Positions 34,465 through 43,429 of a stretch of DNA of 64,000 nt are shown here, one piece after another. Every line of letters starts with the position of its first letter. Within the stretch, counting starts at the first letter, position 1. The stretch is from the NCBI RefSeq assembly GCF_028368935.1, contig NZ_JAQNDK010000005.1, positions 1,366,501 to 1,430,500 on the forward strand. Direction: 5' to 3'. Origin of the DNA: Sorangium aterium (GTDB taxonomy: Bacteria > Myxococcota_A > Polyangia > Polyangiales > Polyangiaceae). The notes beneath the pieces were generated by a model. The model had not been told where the DNA came from and ran no database searches. It saw only the letters and a list, made by a program, of their open reading frames with translations. The position numbers and the translations under genes are program-made.

Positions 34465-37400
34465 TGGAGGATGACCCCCCAGAGCTCGTAGCTCGCGGCA
34501 GGCTTCGAGAGGAACACCACGCCCACGTAACCGGAGCGCGACGACACGCCGAGCACGCCTTGCCCGAAGTTGCCGGCCGGCGGCGAGAGCGCAATCGGAT
34601 CCCCGATCGGGGAGAAGTCGGCGGCCAGGGTCTGCGCGCGCATGGCGCGGCTCCCCGGAGGGCCTTCGGTCCACACGAGGAGCCAGCGTCCATCGCCGAG
34701 CCCCGCGATATCCGGCGCGAAGGCGTCTCCCCCGGGGCCGCCGGAGGGGAGCGGGATCACCTGGGTCGACCCGGGGATGGTACCGGGAGCGGCCTGCCCG
34801 GCGCGGATCTCCCATCGCCCATCCGCTGGCCGATCGGCAAAGACGACGGCGAGCGCGCGCTCGTTCCATCCGAGCGATGGCTTGCCGATCGAGCCTCCCG
34901 AGCCGGTCACCCGGGTGAGCTCGCCGACGGGCTTGCGCTCGGCGTCGAGCCAGCCTGCCCACACGGCCTTCTCGCGGCGGAACGCGACGGCGTAGCCGCC
35001 GGAGCCGGCCGCGAGCGCGCGCGGCGCCTCGAGCGGCTCATCACCTTGCACCGGCCAGAGCGGGGAGGGGGCGGCGTCGGGGGCATCGGCCGCCACCAGA
35101 GCGCCGTTCGCCAGACCGACGACGAACGATCTCGGCCCCGGCACGCTGACGGGGGAGCGGATGGCCTGCTGCGCGGCCGTGAGGACGGTGAAGCGCTCCT
35201 CGACCGGCGAGATGCTCACGATGTCGGCGGCCTCCCGGTTCGAGAACCGCTCGCTCCGCTCCCCGGTCGCGGGATCGATCTCGAGGCCGACGGCCTCCAT
35301 GGGGCTCTTCGCGTACCCCACCACGAGCTTGCCGCCCTTCGTTGCCGTGACCTCGAAGGGGATGCTCTTCGCAACGAGCGGCGCCCATGGCTGGGGCTGA
35401 CGCGCCACCCAGCAGGGCTTCGGCGGGACGGGGATCGCCGAGCGCGCGGCGTCCTGCGCTGCGCCGAGCGCCGTGCGCGCCGTCCCGACCGGCTGCCGCG
35501 CGGTCATGACGGAGCGGCGGCCCGCGAAGAAGGCGACGACGCTCATGAGCAGCGCCGCCCCGCAGAGGCCGATGAGCGACGAGACCGGCACGGTCACGGC
35601 TGCAGAGAGCCCCTTGCCGTCGCCGCGTCGCGCCGCGAGCGCGCGCGGGTTGAGCGCTGGCGGGCCGTTGCCCGATCCAGGGACGGAGCCGCGATCCGAG
35701 CGCTGGCCCGAGGTCTGGAGCGCGTCGGCAGCCGCCGGGCTGCGCTGCGGGTTCGGCAGCCCTGGCAGCCCTGGCCACGAGCGCATCGCCGGGTGCCCCT
35801 GCGACGCGCTCGATCCGACGCCGACCGACGGGATCGTCGCGTACTCGCGGCGCCCCATCGGCGCCTCGGCGGCCAGAGGAGAGCGCTTCGTCTCGCTGGG
35901 CACGGGCGGCCCGGGGAGCTCCGGGGTCTCGCGGTGCAGCACCGTGGTGGAGGGCTCCGGGGCGTCGCCGCGATCGCGGCTCGCCGCGGGCTCGCGGCCG
36001 TCGCCAGCCGGCGCGTCCTCGGCGCTGCGGGGCGAGGGACCGTCGGTGGAGGTCGCTGGGCTCGCAGGGCGCGATCCTGGTGACGCCATCGCCGTGGGGA
36101 CGGCGCCCGTGACAGGCGCAGCGTCGGCCGGCGGGGCCGGCGCGGCGATGGGCAAGGTCGGAGCTGCCAGCGAGGCCGACGGCGAGGGGGGCGCTGCTGC
36201 CAAGGGCGTGGCGCGGGGCGCGTCCGCGGGGGGGCGCGGCGGCGGCGCGGGGAGCGCTCCGAGACGGACGAGGGCCTTTGCGCCGGCCGCCGTCTGATCC
36301 GATGCGTCAGGCGCCCGCGGGCCCGCAGGCCGCTTCGCGGCGACCGCGGGGAACCGGACCGGAACTGGAGGTGGCGGCACGGAGCGCTTCCCCGTAGGCG
36401 CAGGGCGCTTCGTGGCGCGGCCGGGGCTCGAGGGCGCCGGCGGCGTCGCCGAGAGGGGCTTGCCGGCGCCTTGATCGGCGCCGGTCGTCGCTCCGCCGCG
36501 CCCATCGTTCTGCGGCGCAGCGCCCGTCAGCGCCGCGTCGCGATCGAGGGGGAGAGGCGGGGGCCGGGGCGGTCTCGCCTCCGCGCGCGACGTCGTACCG
36601 CCCGCGGCCCTCGGCGCTGCACCCGGCCTGCTGGGCGCAGCTGCCCCCGGCCTGCTGGGCGCAGCCGCGCCCGCCGCGCGCCTCGGCGGCGCCGGTGGAT
36701 CGCCGTCCGCCGTCGCGCCGGCATCGCCCGCGGCGCTGCCTGCGTCTGCGGCAGGGCGCTGACCCGCCGAGGTCTCCTCGGGTTCCTCCGCCCCCGAGGG
36801 GAGCTTGGGCGCGCGCGGGATCTCGGTCGTTCCCTGGTCTCCGGGCGAGGGACCGTCGTAACGGGGCAGCTGGGTGATCGCGCGGGCGACCCCCGCATCG
36901 AACGTTCCGCCCGCGGCTGGCACGACGATCGGCGCGTTCTGTCCGCTGGCCGGCGCGTCTGCCGGCGCCTCGACGCCCGTGAGCGTCCGCATGGACTCGC
37001 GCTTGCGCGGCGGCGGGGGAGGCGGCTGCGGTCGCGTGGTCGCCCGGGTCGCCTGCTGCGCCGCCGGCTTCCGCCCGTTCGCGGACCTCTCCGCGGGCGC
37101 CGGACCGATGGGCTGGCCGCTGCGCGCGGGCGCCGGACCCAGATCCTCGATGAGCTCGATCTCCAGCGCCGCCCCGTCCTCGCGAGCGGCCTCTTCGGCC
37201 CCGGCGGCTGGCCTCTCGGGCGCGACGGTGCGCGCCTCGGGCTTGCGCCGGAGCTGGGCGGCATCGGCGAGCTCAGGCTGCCTGGACGCGGGCGCCCAGG
37301 CGTCCATGCCCTTGCGCCAGACGAGCGTGGAGCCTGGAATGATCCCCGCAGACAGCGCGCTGCGCAGCTCGGCGGTGCTCAGGCTCCGCTGGACGCCGCG

Positions 37401-37553
37401 CTCATCCGTCCATCTCCACGCGCTCAACGGGGGCCCCTCCGCCAGCTGGTAGAGCGCCGGAATTTCAGGACGTGAACCACGACGATCGCGATCGTACCGC
37501 GCGTCGTTTGCAAAGAGATCTTCTTTCGTGCGCCCACGCAACCGCACGTCCAC
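34455..37553 (-). CDS. large GYF_2 (DUF4339)-domain membrane protein with C-terminal propeller-like domain
   Basis: A 1032-residue protein. Residues about 40-100 match the GYF_2/DUF4339 module (WRWTDERGVQRSLSTAELR, then WRKGMDAWAPA). About 500 residues of Pro/Ala/Ser-rich disordered sequence follow. One membrane helix (around 660-685, LIGLCGAALLMSVVAFFAG) leads into an extracytoplasmic domain of about 350 residues with repeated GYAVAF / WLLVWTEG-like strands, suggesting a beta-propeller. It probably links a cytoplasmic proline-peptide reader to an envelope sensor (inference). It starts with GTG only 27 bases from the divergent comF start. No ribosome site or TANNNT box is clear, so the start could be further in. 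Confidence 0.6.
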   Translation of the reverse strand: MDVRLRGRTKEDLFANDARYDRDRRGSRPEIPALYQLAEGPPLSAWRWTDERGVQRSLSTAELRSALSAGIIPGSTLVWRKGMDAWAPASRQPELADAAQLRRKPEARTVAPERPAAGAEEAAREDGAALEIELIEDLGPAPARSGQPIGPAPAERSANGRKPAAQQATRATTRPQPPPPPPRKRESMRTLTGVEAPADAPASGQNAPIVVPAAGGTFDAGVARAITQLPRYDGPSPGDQGTTEIPRAPKLPSGAEEPEETSAGQRPAADAGSAAGDAGATADGDPPAPPRRAAGAAAPSRPGAAAPSRPGAAPRAAGGTTSRAEARPPRPPPLPLDRDAALTGAAPQNDGRGGATTGADQGAGKPLSATPPAPSSPGRATKRPAPTGKRSVPPPPVPVRFPAVAAKRPAGPRAPDASDQTAAGAKALVRLGALPAPPPRPPADAPRATPLAAAPPSPSASLAAPTLPIAAPAPPADAAPVTGAVPTAMASPGSRPASPATSTDGPSPRSAEDAPAGDGREPAASRDRGDAPEPSTTVLHRETPELPGPPVPSETKRSPLAAEAPMGRREYATIPSVGVGSSASQGHPAMRSWPGLPGLPNPQRSPAAADALQTSGQRSDRGSVPGSGNGPPALNPRALAARRGDGKGLSAAVTVPVSSLIGLCGAALLMSVVAFFAGRRSVMTARQPVGTARTALGAAQDAARSAIPVPPKPCWVARQPQPWAPLVAKSIPFEVTATKGGKLVVGYAKSPMEAVGLEIDPATGERSERFSNREAADIVSISPVEERFTVLTAAQQAIRSPVSVPGPRSFVVGLANGALVAADAPDAAPSPLWPVQGDEPLEAPRALAAGSGGYAVAFRREKAVWAGWLDAERKPVGELTRVTGSGGSIGKPSLGWNERALAVVFADRPADGRWEIRAGQAAPGTIPGSTQVIPLPSGGPGGDAFAPDIAGLGDGRWLLVWTEGPPGSRAMRAQTLAADFSPIGDPIALSPPAGNFGQGVLGVSSRSGYVGVVFLSKPAASYELWGVILQCG

Positions 37554-37580
37554 TCACGACGAAGATCGCGCTGGTCGCTC

Positions 37581-38321
37581 ATGAGCCCTTCCCGCGCCCT
37601 CGTCGCCGCAGTCCGCTCCGTGCTCGCCGCCGCTGCGCGCACGCTCAGCCCGCCGGCCTGTGCGGGCTGTGACACCCCGATCGACGATGCCTCGGTATTC
37701 TGCGCCGGTTGCGCGCAGACCTCCCTGCCCTACGCAGGTGGGGCCCCGCGAGGGGGGGCGGGCACGCGCGCCGCGGCGGGGACGCCTCTCGTCGCGTTCG
37801 CTCCGTTTGGAGGGGCGGTCGCGGAGGGGATCCGGCGCTTCAAGTATGGAGATCGCCCCGATCTCGCGCGCCCACTCGGCCGGTTGATGCTCTGCGCGGC
37901 GCGCGACGCGGAGGTGCGCGTCGATCTGGTTGTCCCGGTGCCGCTGCATCCGCGCCGTCTCGCCGAGCGCGGGTACAACCAGGCGGCCCTGCTGGCCGCG
38001 CACGTCGCTGACGGACTCGCGGTGTCCTTCGCCCCGCGGGCCCTCTGCCGTGTCCGTCCCACCGCGCAGCAGGCGCAGCTCCCGCGCGACGTCCGCCTGC
38101 AGAACGTGGCGGGTGCGTTTCGCGTGCGCGCGCCAGAGCGCGTCCAGCGCCGGAGGGTCGCGCTCATCGATGACGTGGCCACCACGGGGGCCACGCTCGC
38201 CGCGTGTCGAGATGCGCTCCTTGGCGCGGGCGCAGCTTCGGTGATCTACCTCGTCCTCGCGACGGCCGAGAGCGGGGCGGGCGAGCTCAGAAGCTCACCT
38301 CCGTCAGCTCACCGCACTTGA
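37581..38321 (+). CDS. ComF-family phosphoribosyltransferase-like protein
   Basis: A 246-residue protein. The N-terminus has two CxxC pairs (CAGC, CAGC) forming a zinc site. RFKYGDRPDLARPLG and VVPVPLHPRRLAERGYNQA are ComF signatures, and VALIDDVATTGATLAACRDALL is the PRPP-binding loop. ComF proteins act in DNA uptake during natural transformation in some bacteria. Many stand-alone members have no proven role. No other competence gene is near. The 3' end overlaps the convergent repeat-protein gene by 35 bases. Confidence 0.85.
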   Translation: MSPSRALVAAVRSVLAAAARTLSPPACAGCDTPIDDASVFCAGCAQTSLPYAGGAPRGGAGTRAAAGTPLVAFAPFGGAVAEGIRRFKYGDRPDLARPLGRLMLCAARDAEVRVDLVVPVPLHPRRLAERGYNQAALLAAHVADGLAVSFAPRALCRVRPTAQQAQLPRDVRLQNVAGAFRVRAPERVQRRRVALIDDVATTGATLAACRDALLGAGAASVIYLVLATAESGAGELRSSPPSAHRT

Positions 38322-39303
38322 CGCGGACGGTCCTGCCTTCGGTGAGCCACCGCGTGCCGTCGCGCGTCGGCTCGCCCAGTCGAACGAAAAAGCGCCCGCA
38401 GCGTACCTCGACGGGTCGATCGCTGGGCCCTACCGGCACGCCCGTCACGTAGACGGTCGCGTTCCGGGAGGAGCTGATCTTGAGCAGGCCGTGGCCCTTT
38501 CGCGGGGTTGGCAGAGTCGTCGCTGCAGCGTCGACGGATGTCTGCTGTTGAAGGGTTGCCGTTTCGATAGCGGGTAGTGCTGGAGGTGCCGCGGCCTCGG
38601 AGGCTGGCAATGCTGGAGGCGCCGCGGCCTCAGCACGTGGCGTCGGGGATGCGGTCGGCGTCGGCTGCGCGGTGGCGTCGGTCGCGCTCGCCGGGGGCGC
38701 GGCTGCCAGCTGCACGGGGACGGCCGCTTGCTTTGAAGCCACAGCGGTGATGCTTACAGGACTGCCGGTGACCACGGTCGCCGGTCGAGACGCTCGGCCG
38801 TGTGCCGCCAATTGGGGCAGGCTCGTCTCGACGGTGTAGACCCCCAGCGCAAACAGGATGGTTGCAGTCGCGAGCGCAACCGCGGCGGTGCCGAGCGGCG
38901 AGAGCGGCTTCGACAGAGGGGCCTCGGCTGAACCGGCTTGGGGCGAGACCGAACCAGGTTGAGGCGAGGGCGGCTTCGACGGGGGGCCCTCGTCCGACCC
39001 AGGTTGAGGCACGCCCACGCCTGACCCAGGTTGAGGCACGCCCGACCCAGGTTGAGGTTGAGGTACGTCCACGCCGGCCGACCCAGGTTGAGGCACGCCC
39101 GACTCAGGTTGAGGTTGAGGTACGTCCACGCTGGCCGGCCCAGGTTGAGGCATGCCCGATCCAGGTTGAGGTTGATGAGGTACGTCCACGCTGGCCGACC
39201 CGGGTTGAGGCACCTTCACGCTGGCCGACCCAGGTTGAGGCACATCCGCAGGTTGAGGCACGTCCGACCCAGGTTGGGATACCTCCTTGTCCGTCAAGAA
39301 CAT
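38287..39303 (-). CDS. repeat-rich single-pass membrane protein with PEGA-like C-terminal domain
   Basis: A 338-residue protein. The first 125 residues are a tandem repeat of Val-Pro-Gln-Pro-Gly-Ser units, a 19-residue module (VDVPQPQPGSGVPQPGSAS type). One membrane helix follows (about 142-162), then a Thr/Ala/Pro linker. The C-terminal domain of about 75 residues (GLLKISSSRNATVYVTGVPVGPSDRPVEVRCG) looks like a PEGA-type beta domain with two cysteines. The ATG at 39303 is preferred because TAAAGT lies 8 bases upstream; ATGs at 39438 and 39462 are in frame but unsupported. The topology suggests a repeat-rich cytoplasmic arm and an envelope domain. Confidence 0.6.
   Translation of the reverse strand: MFLTDKEVSQPGSDVPQPADVPQPGSASVKVPQPGSASVDVPHQPQPGSGMPQPGPASVDVPQPQPESGVPQPGSAGVDVPQPQPGSGVPQPGSGVGVPQPGSDEGPPSKPPSPQPGSVSPQAGSAEAPLSKPLSPLGTAAVALATATILFALGVYTVETSLPQLAAHGRASRPATVVTGSPVSITAVASKQAAVPVQLAAAPPASATDATAQPTPTASPTPRAEAAAPPALPASEAAAPPALPAIETATLQQQTSVDAAATTLPTPRKGHGLLKISSSRNATVYVTGVPVGPSDRPVEVRCGRFFVRLGEPTRDGTRWLTEGRTVRVKCGELTEVSF
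38960..39290 (-). repeat. 57-bp tandem repeat region in the membrane-protein gene
   Basis: The element caggttgagg recurs more than ten times. Larger units start with tacgtccacg at 39064, 39121 and 39181 (57- then 60-base spacing, the extra 3 bases adding one codon). All length changes are multiples of three, so the reading frame survives repeat gain or loss. Confidence 0.85.
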
Positions 39304-39311
39304 CGGGCGCC

Positions 39312-39317
39312 ACTTTA
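39312..39317 (-). promoter_or_regulatory. candidate -10 box TAAAGT, near-leaderless promoter
   Basis: TAAAGT on the minus strand ends 8 bases before the ATG at 39303. Confidence 0.45.
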
Positions 39318-39422
39318 GCGGGATCGCTGCCGCACCGGATTCCCCGGTCGGCGGCCCGCCCGCCGGACGCGCAGGAGCTTCGCCGTCGGAGCCCACCGCG
39401 AGAGCAAGCACGAACGCTGATT

Positions 39423-40520
39423 GTGTGCTGGAATACATGCGTGTACGTCGTCGCACATCCACTGACGTGGATTCGCAGGAGGTTGCCGCGCGGTCGTCGT
39501 GTGCTGGCCGCCGGGGTGCTCGACACCCTCGGGCTCCTGGATCGCTTCCTCTGGCTGCGCGCGAAGCTCCGGCTGCCCGTGCTCTCCGTGTTCACCTACC
39601 ACCGCATCGCGGACGTCTCGGAGGTGGACGAGCTCGATCCAGGGGTCGCCGAGGTGAGCGCGCGCGAGTTCGAGGAGCAGCTCGCGGTCATCAAGACGCA
39701 CGGCACCGTGGTGTCCCTCCGGGATGTGCGGCTCCTCGCGAAGGGCCGGAAGCTCCCGCCGAACCCCGTCATGGTCGCGTTCGACGACGGCTACCGTGAC
39801 AACCACGACGTCGCGTTGCCCCTCCTCGAGCGCGCGGGGGTCCCGGCCACGTTCTTCATCGCCACCGAGTTCCCCGACAGGGGCCGCCTCTTCTGGTGGG
39901 ATCGCGTCGCGCTCCTCATGCACCGGTGCCGCCGGGCGCGCGTCGAGATCGCCTACCCAGCGACGCTCGTGCTCGAGCCGCTGCGCGACCCGATCGCCGC
40001 GGCGATGCTCGTCTGCCAGACCATCAAGCACACCTCCGGGGTCGACATCGGGCGCCTCTGGGACGAGATCGAGCGCGCCACGGGGGTGTCGATCGACCTC
40101 GGCGAGGAGCGCGCGCTCGCGACCAGGACGATCATGGACTGGAACCACATCGGGGCGCTGCGGCGGGCGGGCATGGACGTGCAGTCGCACTCGCACAGCC
40201 ATCGTGTCCTCCAGACGCTCTCGCCCGAAGAGGCCACTCGCGATCTTGCGCGCTCCCGCCGCGTGCTCTCCGACGCCCTGAACGAGGCCGTGTATGCGGT
40301 CGCGTACCCCGTCGGATACAGCCTGTGCGGCGCCTTCCCTCGCGCCGTGAAGGACGCCGGCTTCGAGATCGGCTTCACCAACAACTCCGGCCTTTGCATG
40401 CTCTCGTCCTTCGACCCCCTGAACTTCCCGCGCATCGCCATGGACCGCGGGCAGATCGGCGCGCTCTTCAAGCTCAAGCTGCTCATCGGCCAGCGGCCCG
40501 GCTCTCGGGCCAGCCGCTGA
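39423..40520 (+). CDS. polysaccharide deacetylase (NodB-homology) protein
   Basis: A protein of about 365 residues. TYHRIAD, VMVAFDDGYRDNHDVALPLLERAGVPATFFIAT (aspartate pair of the metal and catalytic site) and SHSHSH (metal histidines) form the carbohydrate-esterase-4 signature. The late PVGYSLCGAFP segment fits the substrate-binding wall. Family role: N- or O-deacetylation of cell-wall or exopolysaccharide sugars. The start is uncertain. GTG codons at 39423, 39441 and 39498 are possible and no ATG precedes the domain. The open frame upstream to 38802 runs antisense through the repeat gene and is not coding. Confidence 0.8.
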   Translation: MCWNTCVYVVAHPLTWIRRRLPRGRRVLAAGVLDTLGLLDRFLWLRAKLRLPVLSVFTYHRIADVSEVDELDPGVAEVSAREFEEQLAVIKTHGTVVSLRDVRLLAKGRKLPPNPVMVAFDDGYRDNHDVALPLLERAGVPATFFIATEFPDRGRLFWWDRVALLMHRCRRARVEIAYPATLVLEPLRDPIAAAMLVCQTIKHTSGVDIGRLWDEIERATGVSIDLGEERALATRTIMDWNHIGALRRAGMDVQSHSHSHRVLQTLSPEEATRDLARSRRVLSDALNEAVYAVAYPVGYSLCGAFPRAVKDAGFEIGFTNNSGLCMLSSFDPLNFPRIAMDRGQIGALFKLKLLIGQRPGSRASR

Positions 40521-40709
40521 TCGAGCAAAGACCGCGCGCCGATCCGCCGCCGCGCACCCCGAGCGCCTCCGCTCGCTCGACGCCGCCTCGGCCGGCGCGC
40601 GTGTGGCCTGGGCTGTGCACGTGCACGTCGCTGGTCCGGTTCTGCACGCGCATGGCCTCGATGGGCCACGAAAGCTGCTGCGCAGCCTGTTCGACGAAGG
40701 GGGGCTCCC

Positions 40710-41423
40710 GTGAAAGGCACAATCCATGAACGCAGCTTCCGCGCCGCCGCCTCGATGCTCGGCGCGGCCTCGCTGATCTCTGTGGCCCTCGCGTCGGGAT
40801 GCGGCGGCGCGTCGACGCCCGCCGCCTCCGTGAAGGCGCCCGCGCGGCCCGCGCAGGCATCGTCCGATGGGCAGGGCGCGCGGGGGGCGAGCGTCGAGCA
40901 GCGCGAGCAGCGCGAGGCCCAGCGCGCCTGGTGCGTGTACCTCGAGGAGCTCTACCAGCGGGCCACCGATCAGGCGAAGGGCTGGCCGAAGTTCGACCAG
41001 TGCACGCAGATGACGACGATGGCCTCGCCGAAGATGCTCCGCGCGACCTCGGAGTGCTCGCTGGCGGCGCTGCGGCGCTTCGATGGCGATCCCTTCACCG
41101 CCGCCTATGCGGAGGAGGTGAGCCGCTGCGGCTCCGAGGCCATGACGGCCACCACGCTCCCGCGCGCCGATCTGGCGCCGTACATGGCCGTCCTCTGCGG
41201 CCGCCTCGCCGGGTGCGGAGACCTCGACTACGACACCTGCCGGCAGAGCCTTGAGGAAGGCCTCGGCCCGCAGCTCGAGCGGGCGATCGGCGCGATGAAC
41301 AGCCGCGGTCGGCACGCGGTCCGCGCCTGCTTCGGCAAGCTCGCGTGCGGCGGTGATCTCGGCCCCCAGATCTCCGCGTGCCTCGAGCCCATCATGGACG
41401 ACCTGCTCTGGCTGCCGGGGTGA
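40710..41423 (+). CDS. cysteine-containing lipoprotein of unknown function
   Basis: A 237-residue protein with a signal peptide (residues 1-31) and the lipobox ASGC. An alanine/serine linker precedes a helical domain with eight regularly spaced cysteines (AWCVYLEE, DQCTQM, SECSLA, SRCGSEA, VLCGRLAGCGDLDYDTC, RACFGKLACG, SACLEP). These are probably paired as disulphides in the periplasm. It starts with GTG at 40710. No domain name is recognised. It follows the deacetylase gene after 189 bases in which I see nothing coding. Confidence 0.6.
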   Translation: MKGTIHERSFRAAASMLGAASLISVALASGCGGASTPAASVKAPARPAQASSDGQGARGASVEQREQREAQRAWCVYLEELYQRATDQAKGWPKFDQCTQMTTMASPKMLRATSECSLAALRRFDGDPFTAAYAEEVSRCGSEAMTATTLPRADLAPYMAVLCGRLAGCGDLDYDTCRQSLEEGLGPQLERAIGAMNSRGRHAVRACFGKLACGGDLGPQISACLEPIMDDLLWLPG

Positions 41424-41466
41424 GCGGCCGGCGCGCCGCGCCCGGGGCTCCTGCGCGGCGCGGCGG

Positions 41467-42531
41467 TCAGCCGGCGGCGCCCGGCAGGCGGCAGCGCGCG
41501 ATCAGGGGGACGTGATCGGACAGCCCTGCGAACGCGCCCTTGTGCCCGAACGGGTGCGTGCCCGTGAAGTCCAGCCACTCGAGGCGCTCGGACGAGTAGA
41601 CGTGGTCGAGGTGCATGCGGAGGTTCATGAAGCCGGCCGTCGGGAAGGCGCGCGCCTCCGTCTCGGAGAGGCATCGTACCTTGGCGAACGCGTCAACGAA
41701 GCCGATCTCCTCGCGCAGGAAGCGATCGACCGGCGAGCCTGGCAGCGAGTTGAAGTCGCCGACCACCACGAAATTGTCGCTCCGGCGCTCGCGGCGGACG
41801 AAATCGGCGAGCACCCTCGCCTCCTCGATCTGATTCGGCCCGAACCCCATCCGCGCCTCGCCGGTCCAGAACTCCCGCGAGAACACGCTCGGCAGGCTGA
41901 GGTGGGTGTTGAACACATCGAAGCTCAGCCCGCTCTCGTGCTCGAACGACACGTGCGCGCAGATGCGCGTCTGCTTCAGGCTCTTGACCCCCCGCCGATG
42001 GGTGATGTCGTGCGGGCGCTCCGCGTTGTGGTGTCCGATGTGGAATGTGTCGCGCGCGAGCACCGCGAGCCCGGTCGTGTAGATGTTCGTCCGCGAGGTA
42101 AGCCTGTAGGCGTGCGCGGGGAAGTAGTAGGCGACGTAGCGCTCGCGCCGCTCTGCCTGCGCCAGCGCCGCGTGCAGCTCGGTCATCAGGCGATCGAGCT
42201 GGGTCTCCTCCGGGTGCCACCGCGGGTTCATCGTCGAGGACCTCAGCGACTGGGTCTCGACCTCCTGGAGGCACACGAGATCGGGCAGCGGGGACATCCG
42301 CGCGAGCGTCGTCGCGATCCGGGTGATGGCGGCGCTCGTCGAGGCGATGCCCCGCGTGCCGTGCCCGAAGTAGCGGACGTTATAGGTGACGATCCTGAGC
42401 GGCGTACCGCCGTCGCCCGGTGTCCCGGGGCCGCGGAGAGCGCCGGGCGCCGCGCGCGCCGAGGTCGGGTCCGGCGCCTGCTCCGCCGGTGTTGGGCCGC
42501 TCGAACGAGGTGGGAGGCGTCGCTCGGTCAT
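41467..42531 (-). CDS. endonuclease/exonuclease/phosphatase-family protein
   Basis: A 354-residue protein. RIVTYNVRYF (metal-binding Asn), CLQEVE (catalytic Glu), FDVFNTHLSLP, VVVGDFNSLPGSP (Asp and Asn) and LSDHVPLIA (Asp-His) are the ordered motifs of the EEP superfamily. That family hydrolyses DNA, RNA, phospholipids or phosphoinositides. The substrate cannot be deduced. There is no signal peptide, although an N-terminal proline/alanine stretch of 40 residues is present. GAGAGGA lies 3-4 bases before the ATG. The start is divergent from, and only 14 bases away from, the next gene's ATG. Confidence 0.85.
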   Translation of the reverse strand: MTERRLPPRSSGPTPAEQAPDPTSARAAPGALRGPGTPGDGGTPLRIVTYNVRYFGHGTRGIASTSAAITRIATTLARMSPLPDLVCLQEVETQSLRSSTMNPRWHPEETQLDRLMTELHAALAQAERRERYVAYYFPAHAYRLTSRTNIYTTGLAVLARDTFHIGHHNAERPHDITHRRGVKSLKQTRICAHVSFEHESGLSFDVFNTHLSLPSVFSREFWTGEARMGFGPNQIEEARVLADFVRRERRSDNFVVVGDFNSLPGSPVDRFLREEIGFVDAFAKVRCLSETEARAFPTAGFMNLRMHLDHVYSSERLEWLDFTGTHPFGHKGAFAGLSDHVPLIARCRLPGAAG

Positions 42532-42532
42532 G

Positions 42533-42538
42533 TATCCT
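42533..42538 (+). promoter_or_regulatory. candidate -10 box TATCCT, leaderless promoter
   Basis: TATCCT ends 7 bases before the ATG at 42546. Its minus-strand complement holds the ribosome-site-like GAGAGGA of the divergent gene. Confidence 0.5.
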
Positions 42539-42545
42539 CTCGCCC

Positions 42546-43004
42546 ATGGGCAAGAACATCATCGTTTCCGAGGATACCATTCGTGACCTGCTGGAAGCGC
42601 ATGCCTCCCTCTCCGCCTGGTATTATGAGCTCTGGTCGGCGCTGCGGGTCGCGAAGGCCTCGGCGAGCGCCCCCGATGATGCGGCCCGTGCGGCGTTTGT
42701 CGAGCGGATGGCCACGAGCTTCCCGGAGGTCGCGTCGATCGCCCGCTCCATCCAGGTGCCGAGGATGTTCGTCCCGCCGCCGCCCGCCGTGAGCGTGCCC
42801 CCCACAGCGGAGGTCGAGGCGGGAGGAGAAGAGGCCCCGACAGCGATCGAGCCCGCGCCCGCCCGGCTGCGGGAGCTCCACGGCCAGCCACCGAAGAGCC
42901 AGCCAGGCTCGGGTCCTACCGATGAGTCCGCCCCGGCGCCGTCGCAACCTGCGATCGCCCCTCCACCGATGGTGGTCCCGTCGACAGTGAAATACGACAC
43001 CTGA
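42546..43004 (+). CDS. hypothetical protein with helical N-terminus and proline-rich tail
   Basis: A 152-residue protein. Residues 1-80 are helical with a conserved-looking start (MGKNIIVSEDTIRDLLEAHASLSAWYYELW). The last 70 residues are proline/glutamate/alanine-rich and probably disordered. There is no signal peptide, membrane segment or known motif. Support for the gene is the TATCCT box 7 bases before the ATG and good codon bias. It is divergent from the EEP-family gene. The next 425 bases (43005-43429) are GC-rich sequence in which I find no gene or clear signal. Confidence 0.5.
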   Translation: MGKNIIVSEDTIRDLLEAHASLSAWYYELWSALRVAKASASAPDDAARAAFVERMATSFPEVASIARSIQVPRMFVPPPPAVSVPPTAEVEAGGEEAPTAIEPAPARLRELHGQPPKSQPGSGPTDESAPAPSQPAIAPPPMVVPSTVKYDT

Positions 43005-43429
43005 CATCGAGTCGCCGCTCGGCCGGACTCGCGAGCTCTCACCACAAGGCACGCCTCGCGTGCTCGCCCCCAGCGCGCCTCGCGCGCCGCTCCTCGCACG
43101 AACCGTCAGCGCGCCGGGCCGCTCGTCGACCATCCGCTGCGCCGCTTGGGCCGCGACCTGGAAGGCGCCGAGATCGAGGGCGGCGTCGCTGAGCGCCCCG
43201 AGCGCGAGCGCGTCGTCCTCGTCCCGCGAGCCGCTCGTCGCAGCATCGGAGCGCTGACCTCGCCTCGCGCTGGCGCTCCGCCCTGGGCGCGCCGCGGCTC
43301 TCTCGGGGGCGTCACAGGCTCGATCCGATCGCGAAAGAGCTTGCCTCGCCGGTCTGCGCCGGCAAGCTCGCCGCTCCAGCGCATCGTTCGATCGATCGAC
43401 CAGCAGCGCGCAGCGCGGAGGAGATCGCA

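Noticed and set aside
32018-34693. Long minus-strand open frame overlapping the porin-like and lipoprotein genes
   Set aside because: Out-of-frame shadow, rich in Arg/Ala/Gly, while the other frame gives signal peptides and recognisable domains.
38960-39290. Repeats considered as a CRISPR array
   Set aside because: Units are contiguous, in frame and coding, with no unique spacers and no cas genes nearby.
38802-39422. Upstream extension of the polysaccharide deacetylase through the repeat region
   Set aside because: The frame is open only because the antisense repeat has no stops in it. The deacetylase fold begins after 39500.
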